Origin: Chamaea fasciata
Taxonomy: Eukaryota > Chordata > Aves > Passeriformes > Sylviidae
DNA length: 64,000 nt
Direction of reading: 5' to 3'
NCBI GenBank assembly: GCA_029207755.1
Contig: JARCOQ010000006.1
Coordinates: 26,680,022-26,744,021, forward strand
Shown here in pieces: positions 48,388 through 62,815 of the stretch. The notes below the pieces were generated by a model. It was given only the letters and a program-made list of their open reading frames with translations, made no database searches and was not told where the DNA came from. A program made the translations under genes and the position numbers. Each line of letters opens with the position of its first letter. Within the stretch, counting starts at the first letter, position 1.

Positions 48388-51300
48388 AAATTTTACAAAG
48401 GGAGTGGTCTGGGAAAGTTTTAGAAAACGAGAAAATTATGCAACTTTCTCTTAAAGCTGGAAAATACTAAAATATGTATAATGTGTATTGACTATGATTG
48501 TTGGTTGTGACTCATCAGCCACATAAACTTCTGTTACCTCGAATCTTCCATGAAATGGGGGGAAAGAGAAACAGGGAAAGTCATCAACAAAGATTTGTTT
48601 TCTGTGTATTTTGCTTCTTCTGTTTTTTCCAGTCTTTCTGCTCTAGGTTCTGTACAGAAAACTGTATAATTAAATGGAAATACTTGTCATGAAAATACTA
48701 CAGCAGGCTAGAAGCCATCTACTGCAATGTCTAAAGACCTCTTAGAGGATTAAAGGTAGGGCAGGGAAGCTCAGCTTTGTTTAGCTCTGTTTTCATTGTG
48801 TGCAAATTATAATTTGCTTCTGTATTTTTTTCTTGATTGCTGTATTTGGGTGATTTGTTCCTACATCCTGGGGCTTTTTGCTTCCCCTAAGTAACACCTG
48901 CTGTTGAGAAATCTCTGTAATATACATGCTACACTCCTGTGTTTAGGTACTCATTACGTCTAATGGAAATCATTTGCTATGGGTGGTCCTCACTGCATAC
49001 ACTAATTTCCATACAGTACTCTGCAAGAAGCCAAGAATAGAGCAGGCCCCACAAAATGTGCTCTGCCAAGCAAGCCTGTTAACAGGGTTTTGAACAAGCC
49101 AAGGCTCTGTTAAGATCAGTGGTTTGGTTCACAGGGATATCCTATGCATATTCCTGCCAGTCACATATTGCTACGTGTAGATCTTAACTCAGTAAGAAAG
49201 AGTGCAGTCTGCCAGGCTATTGGATGCAGAAAAGCCATCGTGGGACTGTGCTGCTTTGGCACCAGGCAGTAGTGAGGAGCCCACACCAAGCCAAGTGGGT
49301 TGGAACATGCTGATAGCGCAAGTGCCAAACCTCTTAACAGAGAGAAACTCTGGGGAAGCTGAGCCTCTCCAACATAGCTTTCTTCCCTCCCCAAGATTAC
49401 TTTCAGTCTCATCTGGCTCAGATTCAGGAACTGGTTTTCATTCACTTATTATTTCAAGTAGGCCCAAGAGAACTTCTCAGGCATCTCAGTCATTTGTAAG
49501 TGTGCGCCCTGGGAAGGCAATGCAGAACAAAAGCACCATGGGCAACACCCCTGACTCAGGAGCTCTCCTGGAAGAATCCTGCACCACAGGAGCTGGATCA
49601 GGCAGGGGAGGAGCTGGCTGCCCCTGCAAACGTGCTGAGTGTCAGCAAACCCCTTCCCATCACGGGGCTGAGGGAAAGGGCTGACGCTGCCTCAACATTA
49701 TCTCACCGATCAGCCGGCCCACGAGCTGCGTGGGATTTACCAGTACACAGTGCTGAGGAAAATCAGACCTTGCTTAGCCAACTCAGCAAGAACACCGGAA
49801 GTTTTCAAGAGCAGAAGTCTTTTCTAAAATAGTATTAAAGTATGAAATATTAAAAATTGGAAATTATAATACGTGATAGTGCTGGGGACTACACAGTTAC
49901 CCCTAAAATTTCCTGTCTAAGCTCAACTTCACCCAGGACATGAAAAATCTGTCATGTTTGGTGATTTGTGCTGAACTGAGGCACTCCCCCTTCACAATTC
50001 CCCGTGGATTTGATGTAGGTATTTGCATTTTCTCAACATACTGCCTGTCACTAGTGCTGTCTTGCTGTCATCCCCCAGCCAAAACAGGGAAGACATGGTC
50101 TCTTTGTGGCCACACTGTCTCACCAGGAAGGCCAGTGAAGTAGATGTGACCTTGTAATTTTCTTCTGCTCTTGCCATAGTGGCAAATAATCATACCAGAA
50201 TTGTGGCCACACTGAACCACTCCTCATTTCTGATTTCTCTTCACTGAGCAGATAAGAATGACCTAGGGCCTCTTAGTGTGTTTTACATCAAAGACTGATG
50301 AAGAGTCCTGACAGCCTTGATGTCACTGCTGTAAATAAACCATTAATCACACTGCCATTCCAGGGAACAGCCTTCTCCCAGAGGGCATGAACCTCCTTCA
50401 GGTCACTAATATAAACCACATCTCCACTAATCTGCTGGGGTGGAGGTAATGTCAAGGCTTTCAAGGTGGGCTGGCTCTGTGTCAGGGGGACACTCCATTA
50501 CTCTCACAGTGCATAGGTCATTGTTATGGTTCCAGTGAATTGTAAATGGTCAATTAATGGAGAAAAAGCTATAATGAATTGAATAAAATGCATTGCAGAA
50601 GTAGTTACGGTAAGAAGTGGAAAGAATAGAAGGTTCAGTGTACTGTTAAAACTTTCACTTTGGAGTTGAGTACTGCATAGAAACTTCATTTAGAGCTTCA
50701 AGAGAAACAATAGGGTCAGTGATCTAGCAGACAGCCATGAGCAGTGTGGTTCTAGTGCATACTGCAGAGCCTAAACATGAATAACAAAGAACGTGCCTTT
50801 TATTAAAAATTGATCTAATTTTAAAATCCATGCCAGGTCATTGTCTTGCCAGCACTACTCTTCAGTAATATTGTCAGTGGAAATAACATATTTTGTATAC
50901 ATAAACAAGCATTATGTGTTATCATATATAATACATTATAGGTATTATATATTTACACACATATACATATACATCAAAATAGCATCTTAATGAGGTTGAG
51001 AAATACAACTAAAACCTAAGTCAGTTAAACCTGTACTTTGCAGCTGAATTGTTCAGCCATCATGGTTGAATTGCAAACAGAAATTTGGCCTTCTGACAGA
51101 GTAATTTTTGCAGTGGGAACTGCCTCGTTAAGCACGGCCATCTACATGTCCCAGTGAAAAAGCAGCATGAAAATAATGATACAACAGAGTTGATTGCTGC
51201 CTCCCTGCTTTAGAGACTCCTGAGAGCAGTCTGATTCCCAGAAGTTATTCAAAGTAGCCCTAAACCTGAGAGCTCAGGGCTACTCTAAACTACACTAATA

Positions 51301-54300
51301 CATTTCTCCATACAATAAATTGTATTTCTAAGAAGTGGTCCCAAGGGCATATGAGCCAGATAGCACCAGCCACTTTCACACACTCCCTCCACACCACAGC
51401 CTGGCACAGAGACTGCTAACACAGCTTTCTGTGGCCAGAAGAAACCCCCACACTTTCCCTCTGGAGGCTGAGCCTAAGCTTTGGGGCTGTGCACTGTGGT
51501 TTATGTTCAGTCCAGACAGCACAGTTTTGAAGCCATGCTCAAAAAACCTCTTCACAGTACTGAAGGCAATGAGTGGCTGCAGGAAGCTTGGCACATCACA
51601 TCCCTCCTCTTGGAAGGGGCTCTGTGGTGCGGCCAAGAGGGGGCTTCACACCATCCCCCAGGCCTCCCCCAGCTTCAGCAGCTGTGCTGGTTTTTGGACT
51701 CCCAAATGAAATGCAGTATCTCACAACTTGAGTTCTCTAATTACTTTAAAACTTGACACTTGCTAACCCAGGTGGACATAAAGCTAGATCTTCAAAACCC
51801 AGGCTACTCAAAAGGCAGACTCCTTACAAGGAAATCACCCCACTGGTCTGCTCTACATAGCAGATGAGGTGCCACAAAAGCCCAAGCTGTCACCAGGACC
51901 ACAAATACAGCTAATGAACTACTAACACCTCAGACAACTAAATCACAGCTCTGCTGGGCTCCATCTATTTAAAACACAGTCAGTGCCAGCACTAAAACTG
52001 AACTTCCCCTGCTAAAAATTTGGGTGACCCTCACTTGCCTTATAACAAACCAGAGTGAGTAGGGGTGTCTGTGTTAGCATAATCCTGACTAAAAGCCTGA
52101 CTCCCTCGCTTGATGCCTTAACCACGACCAGAAGATGAGATTGCTGACTTGGAGTGAAGTTTCTTAGCAGAAAAATGAACTAAAGGAATGTTTTAGTCTG
52201 CTGAAGCATGGATTGTCTTTGGAGTCCAAAACACTGCTATTTAAAAATGCCTTTTGCAAACCAAGGGTCATGAGTTTGCAAGCTGTCAAAAGAATCCCTC
52301 TCACTATGAGCACAAGTGGATCAGGATTCTGCACTGTCCAACAGTGAGATTCATGAGCTGGGCCTCCCACAAGCATCCCTGGGGAGATGAGCACAAGGTA
52401 AGCCACCTTCCACTTCTGTCAACAGAAGCTCAGCTGCATTCTCCTAAGCCTCATGCCACAGTCTGCATACTTAGTTTTTCAATACAACATTCATTTAAAT
52501 TTTAATTTGTAAGTTTGTTTATATACCTACTTTGAGTCTTTTCTATGCACCTCCGGCATAATCTTATGTACTTAAACTCAAGTTACAGACTTTAACCCCC
52601 CTGCAGCAACATTTTTAAAGAAGCAACTGTAAGATAAAGATATAAAATTTTGAATTTTTCCTTTTTGTACTTTCTTCGGGAATATTTGTTTTGAAGGATA
52701 TAGTTTATAAAATACGGAATGAAAAATGTATTTAAACCATGTTTCATCTAATTAAGGAGACTTTAGAAGTCAATTTGTTATAACTAAAAACACCTGGTTG
52801 ATCTGCCTAATATATAGATTTAAAGCTATTCTGACAGCCTGGGACAATAAGAGTATTAGCTTTATTACCACCCACATTTGACTGAAATAAAGTTTCAGAA
52901 TGTACCTGTGAGCTGCACAGAAGATACCCATGAAATCTTGAGAAGCAGAGATAAGCATTTATTAGTGCTTCTTCTGACAGAGAGTGACATTTATGTGTGC
53001 ATTTCTGGAGTTGTCAATAAGAACTTTGGTAAAAATGAACCTAGAAAATACACACATGGTCCATACACAAAAGTCCTCAAACCCTTTCTGGGGTGAGACC
53101 CTCTGTGTCTCACCACACCTGTTGGTGCAGCCTTGCCACCACCCCTCCTATCATGCCCACTCCCTTACACCCTGTCGCAGCCTTCCAGAGAGGCGTCAGT
53201 GGGGTCTGCAGCTAAGGGGAGGCTGGGTTTGCTGCTCTTCAGCTGTCCTACACATCCTTCCTTATTGTTGGGCCCAGACACAAGTGGCCCCTTCCCTATT
53301 ACCTCTTCCCTTTCCTGAAGAAAATGCATGGGAGAAATAGGCAGGAGGACCTACAGGTGATCCTAAGCTGCTACAAGCAGCCTGATGTCCTGTACACCCT
53401 GGCTGACCTGGCATGGTGCCTAAACTCTTCCCAACACACTTGGCTTTCTTCTCCAAGCTATCAAAAAGATTTTACAACCCTGAAGTAGCCTGAAATTTAA
53501 GAGGCTGTTTCAGATGATGTAGCCATCCATGGTCATCCTTCTAGTCCAAGGAAAAGCAATTGCTTGTAAACAAATGAATAATGTTTAGCATTAACTAAGA
53601 ATGCCTGAGTTTGATGTGTATTCTACAGTGTATCATAAAAGATATTTCTTCTAAACAAAAGGGAAACTAAGTATAACCAATAAATTACAGTATCTTTAAA
53701 ATGTAACGTTGTTTTGTGAAGGCTACTCAGCATTAAAGATTAACATTATCTCATGAGCAGGACTTGTGATATGCAAGGAAATATATATTTTTCAAAATTG
53801 TAACTTACTTCCAATCTACAGTCTACATAATGTAGGAAAATGCTGCATTTGAAGCACAGGGGTAAGGAAAAACCCCATGTGGAAGCACACAGGACTGAAG
53901 CCTAAGTCTGCAAAATTTCAGAGACACAAAAGCAGCACATATTGACTTTTTTTTCTGATGCTTGCAAGTATAATAGATCTTTAGCTTTGCTGATGAGCAA
54001 AACTGTACACAAAAACTTAAAACTATTTCAGAATTAATTACAAAGCCCTTGAAAATGCCTGTGACAAACTGCTCACTTTTATTTATTTTTCTTTTGTCAT
54101 ACAATATGTGTTATCGAGAACAGTAATTGTTCCCCCAAAACAGAATTTCTGCTAGTTGAAATACACAGCCTCTCTTTCCAACCTATAATTCGTATTAAAG
54201 AATGGACGTATTTAAAATTAATCAGGCCACTTTTTGCATCTATTTCTGTAAGTGCTGCTGGCTATTGCATTGCTGTAACACATCATCAGGGAAATGGCCA

Positions 54301-57300
54301 GTGGGAACAAGAGTTCTGCAGATCGACTAGACAAGCAACTTTTATTAAATGCAAACTGTCAACTTTTGTACTTTAGATAAACACTTTGATTTAGGAGGGT
54401 CAGAGACAGGCAGAAGGTGTCAGCAGACAGATTGGAAGGTCTCTGGGACTTTTCAAGAGGTTTGTAAGTTGGCTTTTGTTTAACTGCTTGGTTTTTAAGT
54501 ATTTTGGTTTCTTTGAGGTACTCAAATCCAATCTGACATACCTTCAAATTTTGCTGTGTGCTGACTATGAAAGTTTATTAAAAACACTGCAAATTTTCAC
54601 TGTTCTCAGTGATTTAGCAGGAAATCTCAAAAATCTTATAGGTAAAATGACCTAGAAATAGCCTTTGATCTGCAGTCTATGTATGCATCATAAAAACACG
54701 GAATACACAGTCAGCACAAAATGCTACAACAAAGACCTGGGGGTTTTGAGTCAGCAGGCTGCAGTATATTTTGTGTGTAATGAAATGATCATTGCTCTTC
54801 CACATTGATAAAGCAGTTGGATCAAACTCCTCCTCACTTGTGGGTAGGAGGAGAGGCTGCTGTTCTCTACTCAAACACATTTACAGTGTCAGCCTCAGAG
54901 CTGGTTTTAGGTCTATAGAGAGCCTGTGGCAACAAAGCAGTTTTTACTCTATCACTTATGGAAGAGATATGGTCAACAAACAGCTGCTGAAGGAAAGGCA
55001 GATGCATGGGGTGCAGAAACATCTCTGCCTGTCCACACTCAGTTTTCCTTGTCCTTCCTCCTGTAGAATCTCCTGTGCAAGGAGGTAGGTGCCAGGTCTC
55101 ATCCTGAGGCAGGGAAAATCATCTCTCCCTGTGTTGCTCAGAAGCCTTAGGACAGTGTGGGAACACTGCTGCCAAACAGCCTCCTTACAAACAGGCACTG
55201 GTGGCTGAAGCGCCCAGGCTCCAGCCTTTCATGTACTTCATGGAGGATCAGGTAAGTAAGGAGCGCTGTTCCCAAGGGCACCATCAGCATTTCTGATCTG
55301 GGCTCTGTGCATGTCCCCACCACTGCTGTTAGACCACTTGAGATGGAAGAGTCATGGTGGAATTTTCTCTTGGAAGCTCACTTTTAAAAGCAGCAGCATG
55401 GAAAGTAGTTCTTTGCCTTGATTTATTATGGAAAACGGATATGAGTAGAAGGCAGTGGGACCCACCTCCTAGAATATCATGCCCAGTGCAATATCCTATC
55501 CTTTGCTGTTTGAAGTAATTTAAAAGAACATTTTCAACTTTTCCAAACTGCTAGCCAGTTTAAAAAGGACATTTCTAGTGGTGTTATAATAGCTGCTTAC
55601 TTTTATTCGTGATATCTTCTTTGCTGTATGTGTTTTCCTGCTGTTTTTGCAGAAGAGGTTATTTCCTTGACCTTCACATGATTTGGGGAAAAACTTTGCA
55701 TTTTAGATTTTCATTCTAATTTTGCTATGAGTGTTTAAAGAGCAAAAAATGAGGCTGTAAGCTCCCAGGAGGATGTTTAAGGTACGAGCTGTGAGCCAGA
55801 TGCAACCTATAAAATTCCTCAGCTGAGACTCCTTGCAGGCAGCTGTAGTCACCTATCATTGGAGAATTCATGTCCCAGCATGCATTGAAGCCAAGCCCCT
55901 GGATCAAGGGAGAATATTTAATGCTCTGGGCCTCCTTGGTGGTCATGCTCATCTTCAAAGTACAGATTGTTATCCATTTGATTTTTATGCAAATTAATTT
56001 TTCCCTCCAGAACTCCTGGCCAGGGAAGACTTCCATGAAATACCATAGGCTTCTACACATAAAATAATTATGATCAAGTCTTTCTTCATACAAATGCAGC
56101 ACAGAGATGAATATGCAGATTTACTAATATTGTTGCTTTCCATCTTGCACAGACTGAAATTCTGGTTTTTTACTGCATTAATCCCATGACCCATGAAAGA
56201 GATAAACCTACTGCAATATTGCTGGAAAGGTCGCAGCCACCCCAATATATCTAAACCACAGACAAATCCAGCATGCTCCCCATTGCAAAGTTAGCATTGC
56301 TGGGTAAATGCTTAAAGTACCCAACTCTGTGTCAGGAACAATAAACAAAATCCTTGGCCCAAAATGCAAATCTTAACTGGGTTCACATATATCATTAACT
56401 GTGCAATATACACACTAAAAGAACTATAATCTTGGTGTGCTCACTCCTGTGAACCAGCTTGACAGAGTGCCTCCCTGGGTTACAGCTACATCCAGAGCTC
56501 AAGCTGCAGGAATTCATCACCACCCCAATCAAAGGTGAGTTGCACATCTTACATCTGCCCAGGAATGGATGAGAAGCATGATGGGGCTGTGACATGTTTT
56601 GTGTGGGGGTAGATGTTTAAGAAAACAAGAAAAAGAAGTAGCAGGAAATGTGAAGAGAAACACAAAGACAGACTCAAGACTCTCAGATCCAGAAAAGCAT
56701 CAATAGTACAGTTCTTGGGTTTTGGGTCAGGTGCTGGGTCAACAAAGTTTGGGCTGTTTCATCTCGTGTGTCTGCAAGACTTTTGTGAATGCCTTGGAAA
56801 TCAAAAGGACTGTGGTTAAGACATCCATGTCCATCATCACCATTGTGACCCACAACCTGGAATATCCTGCAGTTTTGGTTACCAACTGAGATTGGATGTA
56901 ACTCTATGTCAAGACACAAAGTTAATATATATGATGGGTCCTTGTCATAGTTCCAGAGGTCTGCAATAACTACTAGATACATTAAAAAAATATTTCTTCA
57001 TTCAGGATACTTTTGTGCATGTAATAGATGTGTAACTTAAGAGTCACAAGGAGTCATGACTTGCATTTTAAATTGAAGCACTGGAACCTTCTCAGCTCAT
57101 GACTATTTTCCAAGATTATTGGCATAAAATAACATCTTAAGCTAGTCCATAGGTCATTTCAAAGCACTGTGCTGTATAGAAATAGAAATGAGAGGGTTTT
57201 GGATGTCTAATTCATTTAAGTGCTTTTCTTGCAAGTTGGTGTCAGTCCTATTGGGCCTATTGCTGAGGAAAAATTATCTGTGTTCCTTTAAATGTTAAGA

Positions 57301-60300
57301 AAGGCTCAGTGCTGAAAACTGTTTAATTGCATTAGACAGATTACACCAATTAGAATTTATACATAAATCAGAGGCAGAGTTAAATTCAAAAATTAACAGA
57401 TTTTGTTTAGATGGCTGTGACCATGTTTCTGCTTACTACAAAAAGAGGGGTTTTTTTCCTTAAATATTTTTATTTGTTTGTACTGGCACAATGTGTTCAG
57501 CACAGGATCTATCACTATGTCCAAGTCATCTGTTAACTTCATTCACCTTCTCAAATGTTTATAGTTCTCTATCCTGTATTGAGTGAAAAATGGACACCAA
57601 AGCCACAGGGCGACCTGAGCTGACCTAATGTTTGATTGCCTCCATCCCAATTAGTGGATGAGAGCTGCTGTTGGCTTCCAAAGCACAGCTTGTAATTGAT
57701 TTCCATTTGACCTGCAGTGTTAAATTTTGTTCATCAATGAGTTTCTGGATCATCTTTGTTGTTTGTTTGTGAGTGGGTGGGTGAGGTTAGTGCACCATAT
57801 GTAGGCCTGGGTCCACAGGAGGTCACTGGCACCTGTCACCTACTGAGGGACCACCAAGGTCCATTTTAGATGCAGAAGCAACCCTTTCATCCATGAGCAC
57901 TGGGAAACACCACAACATTCAAAAGATGCCAAAATGAAAAAAAAAATATTCCTAATAAAAACTAACAAATTTGTCTTCACTATTTTATTTGACAAGTATT
58001 TTTGAACATGCAGAAACTTTGGTTTACAGAGAGAAATCTGGGAAGACTTCATGCTGGTGATATAGCAGCCCTGGTGTCCATATGTGTCTTCAAATAATGG
58101 CACAAACATAGTATTAACAACAGATATGATTACGCCTTTCATAAGTACCCTAGGAATAAAAGATTTCTGAGCAAGCACAATATTGTGCTCCCAGGAGCCT
58201 GTCCCATCACCTACATTGTCCTCCCCTGTGCATAGCTGAAGGTTCATTCATATGGTCAATAAATAATATCAAGGTGAAATTTTCGCAGTGCATCAGGCAA
58301 AGCAATATTCCACTCTCCCAAAGGTATGACAGCGTCAGTAACCCAAAGAAATTCCCTACACTTGACTTCAGAACTCACCTTTCTGTGTGTGTGTTTGTGT
58401 GCAAACATGGCCACCTCATATGTTGTTTAACCCTGTTTAATAGAAGAAATACTTCTATTTCCAAGCAAGTATTTCAAAACTGGGTGCATCCTGCAGGAAA
58501 ATGTAGTTACTGGATGCTGTGGAGCATCACCCTTATTTACATGAAGGTGCTTCCTGTTAGCATGGTATCCTCCATTCCCTGGCCTTATATTTTATCTGGA
58601 GCATGTGGCTAATCACTCTATAAACAGGAAGGACACTTAAAAGATCATCTAAATAAACCCTGGTGTGTATAATTCTCTGGTAGGTTAATGAGGAAGAAGT
58701 TGGCCAAAAATAGAAAATTGTTATATGCAAGACAGCAGTTCTTATGAAAGTAAAAATGTCTTTGCATATGGGACCTCCATAATGACTAAAACCACTCTAT
58801 AAGTAAAAGTCTAAACAAAAGGAGAACCTAAACTTGGCTGTTATGCGTGTTTTCTCACAAGTAAATGCACACACATATGTTCAGTCCCCATGTGGCCCCA
58901 GGTGAAGCCAGAGAAGTTTCACAGAAGGGATTATTTTGCAATCCATTTGCAGTTGAGTGCTGTGCCCCCTCTGCTCTCGTCAGCTGGCTTTATGACTCCT
59001 TCTGTGGACTTTACACTTACAAGATGCCCAAAGCAGATAATGTGGCCTGCCACTGGGCACATCATAAGCAAATGCTAAAAACTATCTAGTTTAAGATGGA
59101 CAGTAAAGCTGCTGAAAACTCTGCATCATTTGTCAACTTTTTGTGCCTCTTCCAAAAACTCCCAGAAACTCTTGCTCTTCATATTAACTGCTATTTTCTA
59201 ACACTGAAATTGTTCAAATAAGCAATTCCATTTTACTTTAGTTCTCAGATTGGCCTTTATTCCATCCAGATGTTACTGCTCATACTCCTGTCTTCATTTA
59301 GAGCAACACTTTGTAGAATACCTAATCTTTAAGTCACTTTTACTTTAATTCACCGCTATATTTTTTAAATGACTGTGTTTGACATAAACCACTGGCTGGT
59401 TTCACAACTGTGGTGTCTCCACCTTTGGCAAACTGTTCACTTAGTTGTTCCATCCATGTTTAATGGAATTGCTGGAACCACTTAAAATCCATTAATTTAC
59501 TACAAATTACAAGCACAAATCATATTTGGTGGATTAGTGCAGTTGAGAAGACTGAATAACTTCTAATCAAGAGAAATTAAGTCCATTGCAAATATGTAAC
59601 TGTAGTTTCCAAAAATGTTAAAGATTTTTTACAAATATTCGGAATTGAATCTATATTTTGAAATATTTGTCCACTTTTGAGTCTCTTTTTTTCTTTTTAG
59701 TTTTCATTTGCTAACACATTTTATGGTCTTTATGCATCGAATTTGTTGTCACTAACTCCCAGCTACAATTACATCTTTACACACTATATAAGCAATTATA
59801 ATGCTTTTTTTGGTTACATTTGCGTATGTATTATTCCCATCCATTCCAAATAATACATCATTCCTCAGGGACTAGATTGCCTGCTTGCTTATGCCCCTTA
59901 TTGAATTCCATGTTGATGTGCCAGACAAGAACCATTTCTTGGCTTTAGCTAGCCAAAGAAAAACTAACATCACCTCACAGCCAGCGCCAAAAGTTCAGCT
60001 GTTCAAAATGAAACTCCCTTGAAACAACCTCAAAGTTTTCAGTTAGTTTCTTCAAATGATTTTTTTTTTGAGAACTTAAAGGATTTAGGAATGTAGGTTC
60101 TTGAATTAGACTAAGTCAACAAATTTATGTAGTGAGGAATGTTTGGACTAAAATGCTTTGGAAGCCAATTTTAAATTTATAGAAATTGTAATTTTATCAT
60201 GAAAACACATAATAATTTTCAAAAATAACACAAGCACTTAAAGAAAAAGTAAATAGTTGGTACCTCTGCTTACAGAACCAAGTCACAGCAGGATTTATAC

Positions 60301-62635
60301 CCATGCTAAGCAAGGAGGAGGGCCTTGGTGTGGCATTAAATGAATCCACCCACTGCCTGTCATGACTGTTGCAGCAGTCTCCTAATGCACTCCACAGCTC
60401 TGGCCAAAATCTGACCCCGATTATACTACAAGGGCTGTTCTGGAGTTTCTCCCAAGTAGCCAAGACAGCAATTAATTCTGGTATATTCAGTTCTCTCAGT
60501 CTTACTGCTGGTTTTGGGGGAGGTGAAAGAAAAAGCAATATGATCTGCCTCAACCATGTAACCACCCTGCATCACTGAGACTTTCCACCCCCTCTTAACA
60601 CCCTTAACATATTTGCACATCTTCCACTCACCCTTTTTTCCCAAGATAACAAGCAATGATGAAAACAAACAAGAAAGCTGTAGCTACCTCAAAAATGCAC
60701 CCTGCCTTGAAAGTTCCACTTCTTTCCTTCACTCAAAACATAGCCTGCGGAGAATTTTGCTGTTGAAACACTTTGTACTTGTATTATCTTTGCTCATTTT
60801 CTCCTCCATTTTCCCTTTCTCTTGTGCCTCTTTCCTAGGAGAAAGTTAGTTGCTGGAAAGCTGAAAGTCTTTGGAGTTGTTCTGGAAAGAAGTCAATTGC
60901 TGCAGGTGTCCAAACTTCCCAGAACCTGATACTTCCTTACAGGCCAGGGTGGGGAAGCAGTTTCATATTTCACCTTTTCTGCTATTGCAATGGACTCATG
61001 CAAATGGTGTCTGTTTGCAACACAAAAAGGATCCAGAGAACTCCCAGCATCTCTTGCTGCTGTTTGGTTTGTACTGAGAAGCACTATTGCCTCAGACCCC
61101 TTGAATCAGCTTCAGAAGCAGAATAAAGAGAGAACAACAAAAACTACATTTTTTTCTCCCTCTAGATGAAGGACAAACTCCTTCCAGGAGCTTACTCCCT
61201 GCTCCTCTCAGCCATCAGTGTGGAGTCACACCATGCCACTCTCACATCACAAGTCATAAAAAGTCCATGAAGATCTAATTCTGTTCGAATTAATTGTACT
61301 GCTCGGTCTCTCAGTTAGTCTTGGAGACTTTTTCTCTGTTTGGAGACTTACGGGACCAGAAAGAAGCCAAATACTCAGATCTCAGGGCTCCCCTAAGAAG
61401 GATCCAATTTCCAGAGAGGAATACTGATTACAAGCAGCATTCAGGCAACAATGTGTTTTAGGTGTCTGCTCTCAGGCCAGCATGGAATAGAAACAACAGC
61501 CCCAGCTTTGTCTCAGCAGCTTTATACCGTCTTGGCTTCTCCAGTGAGCTTCCCTGATTGATGCTGACGTGAAAGAGAGAGAGGAGAGAAAGTGAGATGT
61601 GTAAGGGCTATGGGGTTTTGTGGTTGACACAGCCAAGAAGCAAGAAGGAAGAAATGCTTCAAAAACCTTCAAAATGCAGTGTAAGACTGAGTAAGGGATT
61701 TGATGGCACTGATTTACTGTCAGAGAAAGAGACAAGTATGCACCAGTAGAAACATCTATTTGCACTGCTGCTCTGATAGACGAGATTCAGTTTTAATGAT
61801 TGGCCCAGACCTTCAACAGTTCTGGTTTGTCCCATGTCATGTTCAGCTCATCTGTCAGAAAGTGGCAGGCAGTGTTGTCTTTATCAAAAGAAAGAAAAAT
61901 CATGCCAAGAATTCAAACTGAAAGATGTGATCTGCCATAATAAGAAAACAATTAATTTTTTTCCTCTGACTTTTCCCAAAAATGTGAAAGCTGTGCTGTC
62001 TCCAAATAAAAAAGATAAATGAGATTCAAATCTGCATTATGTTAGCAGAAACCACCTGGAGTTAATTACAACTAGATAAAGGGATGACTTGTCTTTTGGT
62101 CCAAATCTTCTGTCTTTGAGGCCCACGTCTGTTCCAAACCACACAAAAGAAAGATTTCAACTCTGATTTATACTGTGATAGGAGACAGAGGGCATTCATG
62201 CCCCTTCCACTCCTCACTCCTCCTGTGTGCTCCCATAGCTGCAGCCCTTGGTACTACATGATTTGCCTTACTTTCATGATTTTATGGATTTTGGTGGGGG
62301 TAAACTGCACGACTTAATTAAAATGTTTCCCCCAACAAATAATGTGTGTATACTCAGGTATCCTTCTGTACTGGTTTTCATTCTTCAAGGGCTTCTTTCC
62401 TGCAGGAAATAATTTTTTTTAATCAAAGTAAAAAACACACTTTTCCCCTCAGCCACTAGTGTCAGTATTAGTTACATATTAAATTCTTGTAGGCATCCAG
62501 AAATTATATTTTTTCTATATCAAACTCGTCCTTAGAGATCTTCCCTTTCAGACAAATCTGCTGTTCTGATTCACGTTAGAGATGGGACAACACAAAGAAT
62601 GGTCTGACAGCACATTTTGAAAGGAAACTCTTTTT
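48388..62635. other. Long non-coding stretch, no gene recognised
   Basis: The longest frames here are 160 codons (49202-49684 plus, starting with GTG and overlapped by 49161-49445 minus and 49500-49832 plus), 135 codons (57840-58247 minus) and 125 codons (55725-56102 minus). None has a recognised domain. G+C-richer islands at about 49200-49800, 51330-51700 and 53100-53450 coincide with the overlapping ORFs. TA-rich sequence lies at 50924-50985, and a T-rich run begins at about 60060. No mobile element, RNA gene or promoter was identified with confidence. Confidence 0.6.
50924..50985. repeat. TA/CA-rich low-complexity sequence
   Basis: Interrupted TA and CA dinucleotides (catatataatac, attatatattta, cacacatatacatatacat) form an imperfect simple-sequence region. 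Confidence 0.7.
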
Positions 62636-62815
62636 TTAGGGCGGCAGACAACTTTGAGCGCTTATATCTGAAGTTCCCTAGCTAGTTGGCAATTTTTGAG
62701 TGTGCACACCAGACCCGACGGCTAGATTACTTGCCAGAAACACGTCACCCAACTAAAGCTAAGTGTATCACATCAGTTGTACACTATCTCCTAATGGTTT
62801 CTACGCAGTGACTTC
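62636..62815. promoter_or_regulatory. CpG-retaining patch, candidate conserved element
   Basis: Six CpGs occur within about 180 bases (in gcggc, gagcgc, cccgacgg, cacgtc and ctacgc contexts), well above the local background, without a rise in overall G+C. A cacgtca string at 62741-62747 resembles a CRE/E-box-type site. No ORF explains the patch. Retention of CpG in otherwise depleted DNA can mark purifying selection or lack of germline methylation; it could also be coincidence. Confidence 0.15.

Noticed and set aside
49202..49684. 160-codon plus-strand ORF
   Set aside because: It starts with GTG, is overlapped by open frames on both strands in a G+C-richer patch, and shows no recognised domain.
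55725..56102. 125-codon minus ORF with varied composition
   Set aside because: No domain or retroviral motif could be recognised, and there is no supporting gene context.
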